This document shows, piece by piece, positions 35,305 through 42,511 of a DNA stretch of 64,000 nucleotides. Each line of letters begins with the position of its first letter. Position 1 is the stretch's first letter. The stretch is from contig NZ_LT984888.1 in assembly GCF_900258475.1 (NCBI RefSeq), forward strand, positions 580,639 through 644,638, in the 5' to 3' direction. Below the pieces are notes generated by a model, which was not told the DNA's origin, made no database searches, and saw only the letters and a program-made list of their open reading frames with translations. A program made the translations under genes and the position numbers. The DNA comes from Anaerococcus sp. Marseille-P3915. GTDB taxonomy: Bacteria; Bacillota; Clostridia; Tissierellales; Peptoniphilaceae.

Positions 35305-35345
35305 TTGAATTTTTGTCACGAATATGATACAATATCCGTGACAAA
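35305..35345 (+). promoter_or_regulatory. abiE promoter with overlapping palindromic operator
   Basis: TTGAAT (35305-35310), 17 bases, TACAAT (35328-35333). A palindrome at 35312-35345 has arms TTTGTCACGAATAT and ATATCCGTGACAAA with one mismatch and a 6-base centre, covering the -10 box. AbiEi-type antitoxins are known to repress their own promoter by binding inverted repeats, so this is the likely autoregulatory site. Confidence 0.8.
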
Positions 35346-35356
35346 GGAGAATTGTA

Positions 35357-35968
35357 ATGAGTTCATATATGGAAATAATATCAGATAAAATAAATAGCTT
35401 CGACTCACATAAAGTATTTTTTGCAAATGACTTTTTAGATATTGCATCTAATGCTACGGTTAGACAGATATTAAAAAGATTAGCAGACGAAGATAAAATT
35501 AAGCGTGTAATTGATGGCTTTTATTACAATCCAAGATACAGTGAATTAATTGGAGAGTACGAAGCAGTATCAATACATGAGTTAGCACTTGCTATATCAA
35601 GAAAATACAATTGGAATATTGCACCATATAATAGCACAGCCTTAAACTTATTAGGACTTTCAACACAAGTTCCGACTCACTATAAATATATATCTAGTGG
35701 AAGATATAAGGAATATAAAATTGGGAATACGGTTTTAGAATTTAAAAAAGTAAATCCAGGAGAAATTGCCAATATGTCCCTAAAGACGGCAACAGTTATT
35801 CAAGCAATTAAGTCTTTGGGCAAAGAAAATATAACTAGCGAAGTTATACAAAAGATAAGAGAAAACTTAAGTGAAAAAGAAAGAATAAACTTAATGAACG
35901 AATCAAAATCAGTTCCATCATGGATATATGAAGTGATAAGGGAAATTTGTGAGGGTCAAAATGAATAA
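35357..35968 (+). CDS. abiEi: AbiEi-like antitoxin / transcriptional regulator (type IV toxin-antitoxin)
   Basis: Antitoxin of 203 residues with an N-terminal winged helix (FLDIASNATVRQILKRLADEDKI, residues about 25-48) followed by the AbiEi/DUF6088-type middle domain (SIHELALAISRKYNWNIAPY). It is expected to repress its own promoter and counter the AbiEii nucleotidyltransferase without binding it directly. The gene overlaps abiEii by eight bases. The cassette is AT-rich relative to htpG and lies between duplicated htpG ends. Confidence 0.88.
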   Translation: MSSYMEIISDKINSFDSHKVFFANDFLDIASNATVRQILKRLADEDKIKRVIDGFYYNPRYSELIGEYEAVSIHELALAISRKYNWNIAPYNSTALNLLGLSTQVPTHYKYISSGRYKEYKIGNTVLEFKKVNPGEIANMSLKTATVIQAIKSLGKENITSEVIQKIRENLSEKERINLMNESKSVPSWIYEVIREICEGQNE

Positions 35969-36944
35969 GTTTTATATAGAAAACAAAGAAGATCTAAGGG
36001 TCTTAATAGTCAATACTGCAAGAAAGAAAAATATATCTGAAGCAGTCATTGAAAAGGACTATTGGGTTACTTTTATCTTAGACTATCTATTTAAAGAAAA
36101 TAAATGGAAAGAATATTTTACCTTTAAAGGTGGCACATCACTTTCAAAATGCTTTGGACTTATAGAAAGATTTTCTGAAGATATAGATCTAATCTTAGAT
36201 TGGAGAGTATTAGGATATGAAGAAAAAGAACCATGGTTAGAAAGGTCAAATACCAAGCAAGATAAATTCAACAAAGCGGTTAATGAAAAGACAGAAGAAT
36301 TTTTAAGAGATGAATTTTTAAAAGTTTTAGAACAAGATTTAAACGATTTTAACTTTAAATTTTCCATAGATACAATAGACCCACAAACAATTCTATGTAA
36401 ATATCCTAAAATTTTTAAATCTAATTATTTAAGTCAAAATATAAGGCTTGAAATAGGAAGCCTTGCAGCATGGACACCAGCAATTGATGTTGAAGTTTTA
36501 CCTATAATTGGTGAAGCCTATCCAAATGTATTTAAAGAAAAAACTAATATTAGAACAGTATCAGCAGAAAGAACCTTTTGGGAAAAGGCTACTATACTTC
36601 ATCATGAAGCAAATAGACCAGAAGATTCTCCTATGCCCCATAGGTATGCAAGACACTTTTATGACCTATATAAGATAGCAGATTCAGATTTTAAAAATAA
36701 AGCCTTAAAGGACAAAGATTTATTAAAAAAAGTGATTGAATTTAAAATGAAATTCTACCCCAGAAAGTGGGCTAGGTATGAAGATGCATTAAATGGTAGA
36801 TTAAAGTTAGTTCCAGGAGAGTTTCGATTTTCTGAAATAGAAAAAGATTATAAAGCTATGGCTGAAATGATTTATGGAGATTATCCAAACTTTGAAGAGA
36901 TTATAAAAGCTCTTAAAGAACTAGAAAAAGAAATTAATGATTAA
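35961..36944 (+). CDS. abiEii: AbiEii nucleotidyltransferase toxin (type IV toxin-antitoxin)
   Basis: Toxin of 327 residues of the AbiEii/AbiGii family with a DNA-polymerase-beta-like nucleotidyltransferase fold. Catalytic motifs are FKGGTSLSK (GGTS at 57-60) and SEDIDLIL (Asp74, Asp76). A conserved helical region has SAERTFWEKATILHHEANR and a KWARYEDA motif near the C terminus. Homologues transfer nucleotides to tRNA 3' ends and mediate abortive phage defence. I start at ATG 35961 rather than GTG 35949. Confidence 0.9.
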   Translation: MNKFYIENKEDLRVLIVNTARKKNISEAVIEKDYWVTFILDYLFKENKWKEYFTFKGGTSLSKCFGLIERFSEDIDLILDWRVLGYEEKEPWLERSNTKQDKFNKAVNEKTEEFLRDEFLKVLEQDLNDFNFKFSIDTIDPQTILCKYPKIFKSNYLSQNIRLEIGSLAAWTPAIDVEVLPIIGEAYPNVFKEKTNIRTVSAERTFWEKATILHHEANRPEDSPMPHRYARHFYDLYKIADSDFKNKALKDKDLLKKVIEFKMKFYPRKWARYEDALNGRLKLVPGEFRFSEIEKDYKAMAEMIYGDYPNFEEIIKALKELEKEIND

Positions 36945-36980
36945 AACTCCTGAAATATTTTGAAAAGGAGGAATAAACAT

Positions 36981-37087
36981 AGGCAAAATTGATAGCAGGA
37001 CTACTCCTAGACCAAGCAAGACTAATAGAAGGCCTAGAAATCGAAGACCTAGTGGCATATGCTAAGAATATTTGGAAACTAATTTAA
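36981..37087 (+). pseudogene. Duplicate 3' end of htpG (fragment)
   Basis: In frame it encodes AKLIAGLLLDQARLIEGLEI plus EDLVAYAKNIWKLI and a stop, matching the HtpG C terminus with three changes (Met to Leu, Arg to Gly, Pro to Leu) and no start codon. With the bases up to 37117 and beyond the IS it forms the right direct repeat around AbiE. It is either the pre-existing htpG end displaced by an incoming cassette or the copy brought by it. Confidence 0.88.
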
Positions 37088-37156
37088 TAAAAAATACAAA
37101 GGAAAGTACGGAAAATCTGACCTGAACCCGTAAACACGGAATAATTTAATAATATT

Positions 37157-37951
37157 TTAAGCGGAATGTAATCTGTACATAACAGGGGACATTCCGTTTA
37201 ATTTTGTTTTAATCCTATCCTCATTGTACCATTTTATATATTTTTCAGTCTCATTTCTTAAATGATCATAACTTTTAAAATCTTCTCCATAATACATTTC
37301 CTGTTTCAATATTCCAAAGAAGTTCTCCATTGGAGAATTGTCTAGACAATTCCCTTTTCTTGACATACTTTGCCTTATATTCATCTTTTCTAGTTTTTTA
37401 GTCCAAGTACTATGTTGGTAATGAAATCCTTGGTCTGAGTGTATAGTTAAATCTTTAATGTCCTTATTTTCTTTTAACGCTCTTTCTAGCATAGTATTAG
37501 TTAATTCTATTGTTGGGTGATTGCTTAGGGTATAGCTGATTATTTCACTGTTGTATAGGTCTAATATTGGTGATAAGTATAGTTTCTTTTCTTGTCCTTT
37601 AATTCTAAATTCTGTTACATCTGTTAGCCATAATTGGTTCGGTTTATCAGCTTTAAATTCTCTATTTACAACATTATCTGCTACTTTACCTATTTGTCCC
37701 TTGTATGATGAGTATTTTCTTGATCTAGTTTTAAATTTAGAGCATAGCAAGGATTCTTCTCTCATTATTCTTAAGACTTTTTTATGATTAATATTAAAGC
37801 CTTTATTTTTTAATACCATAGTTACTCTTCTATAGCCATATCTACCTTTTGATGCTTCTACTATGGTTGTTATTTCTTTTCTAATTTCTTTATCTTTATC
37901 TATTGGTTTAGCTAATTTCATCTTCCATTCATAGTATGATGATTTTGGCAA
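37157..37951 (-). CDS. IS3-family transposase OrfB (catalytic domain)
   Basis: Integrase-core part of the transposase, 264 residues in the open frame. DDE residues lie in WLTDVTEFR, IHSDQGFHY and SPMENFFGILKQEM. The HTH_21-like start is KGRYGYRRVTMVLKNKGF. The frame is open upstream of the listed start (EYPKSKISEWLEIAELPKSS), so it is normally made as an OrfAB fusion by a -1 shift at 38068-38074. It appears intact and possibly active. Confidence 0.92.
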   Translation of the reverse strand: MPKSSYYEWKMKLAKPIDKDKEIRKEITTIVEASKGRYGYRRVTMVLKNKGFNINHKKVLRIMREESLLCSKFKTRSRKYSSYKGQIGKVADNVVNREFKADKPNQLWLTDVTEFRIKGQEKKLYLSPILDLYNSEIISYTLSNHPTIELTNTMLERALKENKDIKDLTIHSDQGFHYQHSTWTKKLEKMNIRQSMSRKGNCLDNSPMENFFGILKQEMYYGEDFKSYDHLRNETEKYIKWYNEDRIKTKLNGMSPVMYRLHSA

Positions 37952-38013
37952 TTCAGCTATTTCTAACCATTCACTTATCTTGCTTTTAGGATATTCTTTT
38001 TGTAACTTGAGGA

Positions 38014-38553
38014 TTATTTTTGTTTTTTCCTTGCTTCTGCTTCCTCTTCCAGGAGCAAGGCTTGTAGCTTTTTTTCGTATATTATCTTCATTTTGAGAAG
38101 TCTATTTTCTTCTCTTAATCTTATTAATTCTTCTCTTTCAGTTTCATTTATTGGAGTATTAAGTTTAGACTTTTTATTTAATTTGGTCATATTTTTTCTA
38201 GGCCTTCCTCTGTTATCCTCTAGTCCAGATAAACCACGCTGTCTATATGCTCTCTCCCGATTACATATTATTGATTTATTGCTTATATTAAAGTGCTCTG
38301 CGGTTTGTCTGAATGAGATATTATTGATTTGCCTATATTGTATTACAGATAGCTTAAATTCACTAGTGAATTTATCTTTATTTTGCTTTTTTGATAAGTT
38401 ATCAAATCCACCTGATTGATATTTGATTATCCAGTTTTGTAATGTACCTTCGGGTATATCATATTTTTTAGCAACCATCGGACTGCCTCCAGATTCCCCT
38501 GATAAATATTCCGTTACTAGTTTGATTTTAAATTCTTTTGTATATTTTGGCAT
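38014..38553 (-). CDS. IS3-family transposase OrfA (HTH, IS150 group-like)
   Basis: DNA-binding part of 179 residues with two HTH units (residues 1-50, PKYTKEFKIKLVTEYLSG; 65-105, KLSVIQYRQINNISFRQTAE) and a C-terminal leucine-rich coiled coil. The slippery heptamer A AAA AAG at 38068-38074, in the EKK codons near the C terminus, would shift ribosomes into orfB. The long double-HTH OrfA is typical of the IS150 subgroup. Confidence 0.9.
   Translation of the reverse strand: MPKYTKEFKIKLVTEYLSGESGGSPMVAKKYDIPEGTLQNWIIKYQSGGFDNLSKKQNKDKFTSEFKLSVIQYRQINNISFRQTAEHFNISNKSIICNRERAYRQRGLSGLEDNRGRPRKNMTKLNKKSKLNTPINETEREELIRLREENRLLKMKIIYEKKLQALLLEEEAEARKKQK
38068..38074 (-). other. Programmed -1 frameshift site of the IS transposase
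   Basis: Heptamer A AAA AAG in the orfA frame; a -1 shift joins orfA to the open orfB frame with no stop in between. Confidence 0.8.
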
Positions 38554-38707
38554 ACAAAAACCCCTCCATCCGTATTCCGGATTTTGGGGTTCAGGTCAAT
38601 CTGTACTTTCCTTTTTCCTTGCATAAAATTATCTTTATGAGGTATTTGATGTTTTTTATTTGGGTATAAAAAAATAAAGGATATTTAACAAGTTAGAAGG
38701 AATTTAT

Positions 38708-39082
38708 ATGGATAATTTTAAGCGATTTCAAGTGGAAAATTATAGGGAAGATTTCATACATATAGATCAAATAAAATGGGACGGTGAGGGTCTAAAAAAT
38801 AACTTAGAAGCTGAAAAGAATCATATCAAAATCAACTTGATATTTGCTGACATAGTCTACCTCTATTCAAACACTTTGGAATTATACAAGCCAAGCTGGT
38901 GGATAGGTAAAGAAGGAGATTACTACCCATTCTATTATGCTGAAGATTCAGAATATATTAGCAAGTTAAAGAAAGAAGTAGATCATATTAAGGATAATAA
39001 AATAATACACTTTGTAATAATTGGTGTAGATAATGTTGTAGATGTCTTAACATCAGATTTTCCCAAAACTAATATTAGATAA
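38708..39082 (+). CDS. Unknown 124-residue protein
   Basis: I do not recognise this protein. It has no signal peptide or membrane helix and is rich in aromatic and acidic residues (KPSWWIGKEGDYYPFYYAED), with a C-terminal hydrophobic strand HFVIIGVDNVVDVLT. It has a usable ribosome site (AGAAGGA). It sits just beyond the IS and the duplicated htpG terminator and is AT-rich like the AbiE genes, so it may be part of the acquired segment. Confidence 0.55.
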   Translation: MDNFKRFQVENYREDFIHIDQIKWDGEGLKNNLEAEKNHIKINLIFADIVYLYSNTLELYKPSWWIGKEGDYYPFYYAEDSEYISKLKKEVDHIKDNKIIHFVIIGVDNVVDVLTSDFPKTNIR

Positions 39083-39151
39083 GATCTTCTAAATATAGTT
39101 GATAATTGCTTGTTAAGACTGTTGCTTAAAAAATTAAGGAAGGTGGATTTT

Positions 39152-39694
39152 ATGAATTATTCTAAGTCTTGGAGTTTTAAGAAGCTTTTAGGAATTTTCC
39201 TTTGGGCATTTTTGCTTGCTGGCATGTTTTTACTAGTAAGCTGTGGTAAAGAATCTGTATCAGAAAAGAAAGAGGATATAGAATTTCCTGTCGATGATAA
39301 GGGATACCCGCAAAACAATCTGGTAATGATCAATGGCAAATCTTATCCTATAGATTTTGTAGGTCAATCACAAATGGAATCTGAAATTGAAGTTAAAATG
39401 GATGGGGATAGGGACTTTGTTGAGATTACTCTTCCCCAAGGACCTCTTATTAACTATTGGAGTCTTGATGAAAAAGAATACATGAATTTGACTTCATATA
39501 GTAGGATTGATTTTCCAATTAAAAACGAAAATATGGTCGAAGGACCATCTGCAGCTGTACAAAAATTTGTGCTTAATGTTGTAAGAGGAGAAACTTCAGA
39601 AATTTTACTAAAGTGGGCAAATGTAGATGATATGGATAAGTTATTTAAGGATAAGAAAGAGGATTATATCTTAAAAATTTTAGTAACTTATTAG
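39152..39694 (+). CDS. Putative lipoprotein of unknown function
   Basis: Protein of 180 residues from ATG 39152, which has AAGGAAGGTGG upstream. The N terminus is a lipoprotein signal: basic start, hydrophobic run LLGIFLWAFLLAGMFLL and lipobox LVSC. The rest is a soluble domain without recognised motifs. It is likely anchored to the outer face of the membrane. No operon partner is clear; a weak hairpin follows at 39711. Confidence 0.65.
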   Translation: MNYSKSWSFKKLLGIFLWAFLLAGMFLLVSCGKESVSEKKEDIEFPVDDKGYPQNNLVMINGKSYPIDFVGQSQMESEIEVKMDGDRDFVEITLPQGPLINYWSLDEKEYMNLTSYSRIDFPIKNENMVEGPSAAVQKFVLNVVRGETSEILLKWANVDDMDKLFKDKKEDYILKILVTY

Positions 39695-39710
39695 AAAATT
39701 TTGTTACAAA

Positions 39711-39736
39711 GGGGCTGGATTTTAGCCCCTATTAGT
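39711..39736 (+). terminator. Weak terminator hairpin after the lipoprotein gene
   Basis: GGGGCT-GGATTTT-AGCCCC followed by TATTAGTTTG. Confidence 0.5.
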
Positions 39737-39803
39737 TTGTAAGAATTTGAAAAAATAGGTAAATTTTCTCATGAACTAGTATAATAATATAAAAAGAAAG
39801 TCG

Positions 39804-39824
39804 GGAGACCAAGGTCTCCTTTTT
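39804..39824 (+). terminator. Terminator-like hairpin in the leader of the M18 gene
   Basis: GGAGAC-CAAG-GTCTCC followed by TTTTTA lies between a TATAAT-like box (about 39780) and the ribosome site GGGAGG. It may end upstream transcripts or act as an attenuator. Confidence 0.5.
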
Positions 39825-39837
39825 ATTGGGAGGAAAT

Positions 39838-41220
39838 ATGGAATATAAAAGAACTAATGCTTGGCTTGCCATGGATGATGATGACCTTGATAAGTTAGAA
39901 GCTATGTCTAAAGATTATCTAGAATTTATGGATAAGTCTAAGACTGAGAGAATGGCTGTTAAGGAGATTGTTAAAAGAGCTGAGGCAGCTGGTTTTAGAA
40001 ATCTTGATGATTTAATCGCAAGTGGTGACCTTAAGGCTGGGTCCAAGGCTTATGTTATCAATAGAAATAAGGCTGTGGCTATGTTTGTGATTGGTAGGGA
40101 GGATTTAGAAAAGGGTATGACTATTGTCGGTGCCCACCTAGATAGCCCAAGGCTTGACCTTAAGCCAGTTCCACTTTTTGAAAAAAGCCATGCAGCTTAC
40201 CTTAAGACCCACTATTATGGGGGTATTAAGAAATATCACTGGACAAATATTCCCCTTAGCCTTGTGGGTGTAGCCTTTACTAAGGATGGAAAAAAAGTTG
40301 ATATTTCAATAGGAGAAAGGGACGATGAGCCAGTATTTTTCATCTCTGAGCTTTTAATCCACCTTTCAGCTGACCTTAACCAAAAAAAGGCCAGCGAAGT
40401 TATAACAGGTGAGCAACTTAATATCATGGTTGGCTCAATTCCACTTAAGGATGAGAAGGAAAATCCTATTAAGAAGAATGTCCTTAAGATTTTAAATGAA
40501 AAATATGGAATAGAAGAGGAAGATTTCCTTACAGCTGAGCTAAATGTAATACCTGCTACAAAGGCTCGTGAAGTAGGCCTTGATAGGTCAATGATTATGG
40601 CCTATGGCCACGATGATAAGGTATGCTCTTATGCAGCCCTTAAGGCAATTCTAGAAGTAGAAAATCCAGAAAAGACCCTAGTTGGACTATTTGTAGATAA
40701 GGAAGAAATAGGATCTGTTGGTGCAACAGGCATGACCAGCCAATTTTTCGAAGACATGACCCTTGAAATCCTAAATGCCTTTGGCAAGGGAAATGTTGTT
40801 AGCTTAAAGCGTGCACTTAGAAATTCTAAGGTGCTTTCAGCAGATGTGACCCTAGCAGAAGATGCAAATTTCTTAGAGGCTACAGAAGAGATGAATACAG
40901 CCAAGCTTGGCCATGGGGTTTGCCTAACTAAATATACAGGCAGCCGTGGCAAGGGTGGCTCAAATGATGCTGACAGCGAATATCTAGCTGAAGTAAGGAC
41001 TGCCTTTGGAAAAGATGCTGCTATTTGGCAAACAGGTGAGCTTGGTAAAATCGACCAAGGTGGTGGTGGAACAATCGCCTATATCCTTGCAGAATACGGC
41101 ATGAGTGTAGTCGATTGCGGTACACCAGTGGTATCTATGCATGCTCCTTTAGAAGTTATCTCAAAGGCAGATTTATATCAGACTTTTAAAGCATATCTTG
41201 CCTTCTATAAACATATCTAA
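39838..41220 (+). CDS. M18 family aminopeptidase (ApeA/LAP4-like)
   Basis: Zinc aminopeptidase of 460 residues acting on cytoplasmic peptides. Metal-site motifs are VGAHLDSPRLDLK, AYGHDDKVCSY, VDKEEIGSVGATG and the C-terminal VSMHAPLEVISK. It belongs to a different branch from the M18 enzyme at 14876 (longer, with HDDK in place of DNLG). The start is ATG 39838 after GGGAGG; a TTG at 39826 would fall inside that ribosome site. A terminator-like hairpin sits in the 5' leader. Confidence 0.92.
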   Translation: MEYKRTNAWLAMDDDDLDKLEAMSKDYLEFMDKSKTERMAVKEIVKRAEAAGFRNLDDLIASGDLKAGSKAYVINRNKAVAMFVIGREDLEKGMTIVGAHLDSPRLDLKPVPLFEKSHAAYLKTHYYGGIKKYHWTNIPLSLVGVAFTKDGKKVDISIGERDDEPVFFISELLIHLSADLNQKKASEVITGEQLNIMVGSIPLKDEKENPIKKNVLKILNEKYGIEEEDFLTAELNVIPATKAREVGLDRSMIMAYGHDDKVCSYAALKAILEVENPEKTLVGLFVDKEEIGSVGATGMTSQFFEDMTLEILNAFGKGNVVSLKRALRNSKVLSADVTLAEDANFLEATEEMNTAKLGHGVCLTKYTGSRGKGGSNDADSEYLAEVRTAFGKDAAIWQTGELGKIDQGGGGTIAYILAEYGMSVVDCGTPVVSMHAPLEVISKADLYQTFKAYLAFYKHI

Positions 41221-41271
41221 AATACTGATATCTACCCATTTGATCAGCTATAAAAACTTTGCGAAAAATAT

Positions 41272-41337
41272 TTGACAATACTTTTAGCAGATGTATAATA
41301 TATATTTTTTGACAAATACGTCCCTCTAGGGTATAAT
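41272..41337 (+). promoter_or_regulatory. Two tandem near-consensus promoters for veg
   Basis: P1: TTGACA 41272-41277, 16 bases, TATAAT 41294-41299. P2: TTGACA 41309-41314, 17 bases, TATAAT 41332-41337. Both have perfect consensus hexamers, so veg is expected to be very highly transcribed. Confidence 0.92.
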
Positions 41338-41367
41338 GATATAAGTATCAAACGGAAGGATGATTAA

Positions 41368-41607
41368 ATGGCACAAAGATCAGTTCACGATATTAGAAAA
41401 GAAGTTGAAAGTTCGGTAGGTAAGGAAGTAATTCTCAAGGCCGATATGGGCAGGAAGAGAGTTAAAACTAAGACAGGTGTCATAGTAGATGCATTTCCAA
41501 GTGTATTTACAGTAAAGGTCAACAACGACTTTGATGTGGAAAGAACAGTGTCATACACTTATTCTGACATTCTCACATCTACAGTAAAATTGACTCCAAA
41601 TAAATAA
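41368..41607 (+). CDS. veg: Veg family protein
   Basis: Small protein of 79 residues, homologue of Bacillus Veg, whose gene is among the most strongly transcribed and which affects biofilm regulation there. The match covers the whole length, including the beta-rich centre KTGVIVDAFPSVFTVKV and the end YSDILTSTVKL. Two consensus promoters precede it and a strong hairpin terminator follows at 41613, making a short abundant monocistronic message. Confidence 0.93.
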   Translation: MAQRSVHDIRKEVESSVGKEVILKADMGRKRVKTKTGVIVDAFPSVFTVKVNNDFDVERTVSYTYSDILTSTVKLTPNK

Positions 41608-41612
41608 AAATA

Positions 41613-41640
41613 GGGGCTGGCAAAACGGCTCCTTTTTTTA
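41613..41640 (+). terminator. Terminator of veg
   Basis: GGGGCTG-GCAAAA-CGGCTCC with G-U pairs, then TTTTTTT. Confidence 0.88.
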
Positions 41641-41671
41641 TTAAAAAATTCTTCCAAAAAGAAAGGGAACT

Positions 41672-42511
41672 ATGAAATACGCAGACTTACATATGCACAC
41701 ATCTTATTCAGATGGGGATTATGATATAGAAGAAGTAATAAAAATGATGGCTGAGGCAGGCCTTAAAAAAATTGCCATAACAGACCACGACAGGTGCGAC
41801 CACTATGACAAAATCAAGACTCTTGGCAAGGCTTATGATCTTGAAACTATAAAGGGGATAGAAATATCAGCCTATGACTATGAAGTGGGTAAAAAAGTTC
41901 ATATAGTTGGTCTTTTCTTGCCAGATTCCACGCCTAACATTAAAAAACTTAATGACCACACAAATAAGCTCAGAGAAGCCTGTCACATCGAGCTTTTACC
42001 TGAACTTGCGAAAAAGGGATTTGACCTTGACTATGATTTTGTCAAAAAATTTGCCCCAAATTCTATAATCTATAAGTCAGATATATTTTGGGCCCTAAAG
42101 GCCAAGTATCCAGAAAAGATGGAGGGTCTTGGCTTTAAGGATATTTTTAAGGAAAAAACTACGGATGACCTGGCTAGGAAAATGGGCTACATACCAGTAA
42201 AGGATGCCATTTCTGCCATAAATGAAGATTCTGGCCTATCAATTCTTGCCCATCCACAAGAATATGACAATTGGGATGAGATTGAAAAGTACGCAGGCTT
42301 TGGCCTAAGAGGAATTGAAATCAATCACTCCAGGATGAAGGGCGATGATTTTGAAAGAGCAAGGGAAATTGCTAAAAAATTTGATTTTATCATGTCAGGA
42401 GGGTCTGATTTTCATAGATTGGGAAGATTTGAACTAGGAGATTATGGTCTAAGTCATGATGAATTTGATAAGTTAAGAGAGGATTTTAATGACAAATATT
42501 GTAATTCTTGA
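41672..42511 (+). CDS. PHP-domain phosphoesterase
   Basis: Metal-dependent phosphoesterase of 279 residues. PHP motifs are ADLHMHTSYSDGD (His7, His9), AITDHDRCD, SILAHPQEY and SGGSDFHR. Small stand-alone PHP proteins act on nucleotides or on the 3' phosphate of pAp; the exact substrate here is unknown. It overlaps the 2-hydroxyacid dehydrogenase gene by 23 bases, so the two are in one operon. Confidence 0.88.
   Translation: MKYADLHMHTSYSDGDYDIEEVIKMMAEAGLKKIAITDHDRCDHYDKIKTLGKAYDLETIKGIEISAYDYEVGKKVHIVGLFLPDSTPNIKKLNDHTNKLREACHIELLPELAKKGFDLDYDFVKKFAPNSIIYKSDIFWALKAKYPEKMEGLGFKDIFKEKTTDDLARKMGYIPVKDAISAINEDSGLSILAHPQEYDNWDEIEKYAGFGLRGIEINHSRMKGDDFERAREIAKKFDFIMSGGSDFHRLGRFELGDYGLSHDEFDKLREDFNDKYCNS

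Larger units (their letters stand above)
37115..38601. mobile_element. IS3-family insertion sequence (1481 bp) with ATC target duplication
   Basis: The element spans 37118-38598. Both ends start TGACCTGAACCC reading inward, and the tips share further AAA..CGGAATA. ATC is present on both sides (37115-37117 and 38599-38601), a 3-base target duplication as usual for IS3 elements. Two minus-strand frames, orfA and orfB, are joined by an A6G slippery site. Removing the element and one ATC restores a terminator hairpin GGAAAGTAC...GTACTTTCC like that of htpG, so it inserted in the loop of the duplicated terminator. Confidence 0.95.

Noticed and set aside
35312-35345. The abiE palindrome as a second MtlR box
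   Set aside because: It shares TTGTCAC/GTGACAA by chance, but the gap between half-sites is far too long and it overlaps the abiE promoter.
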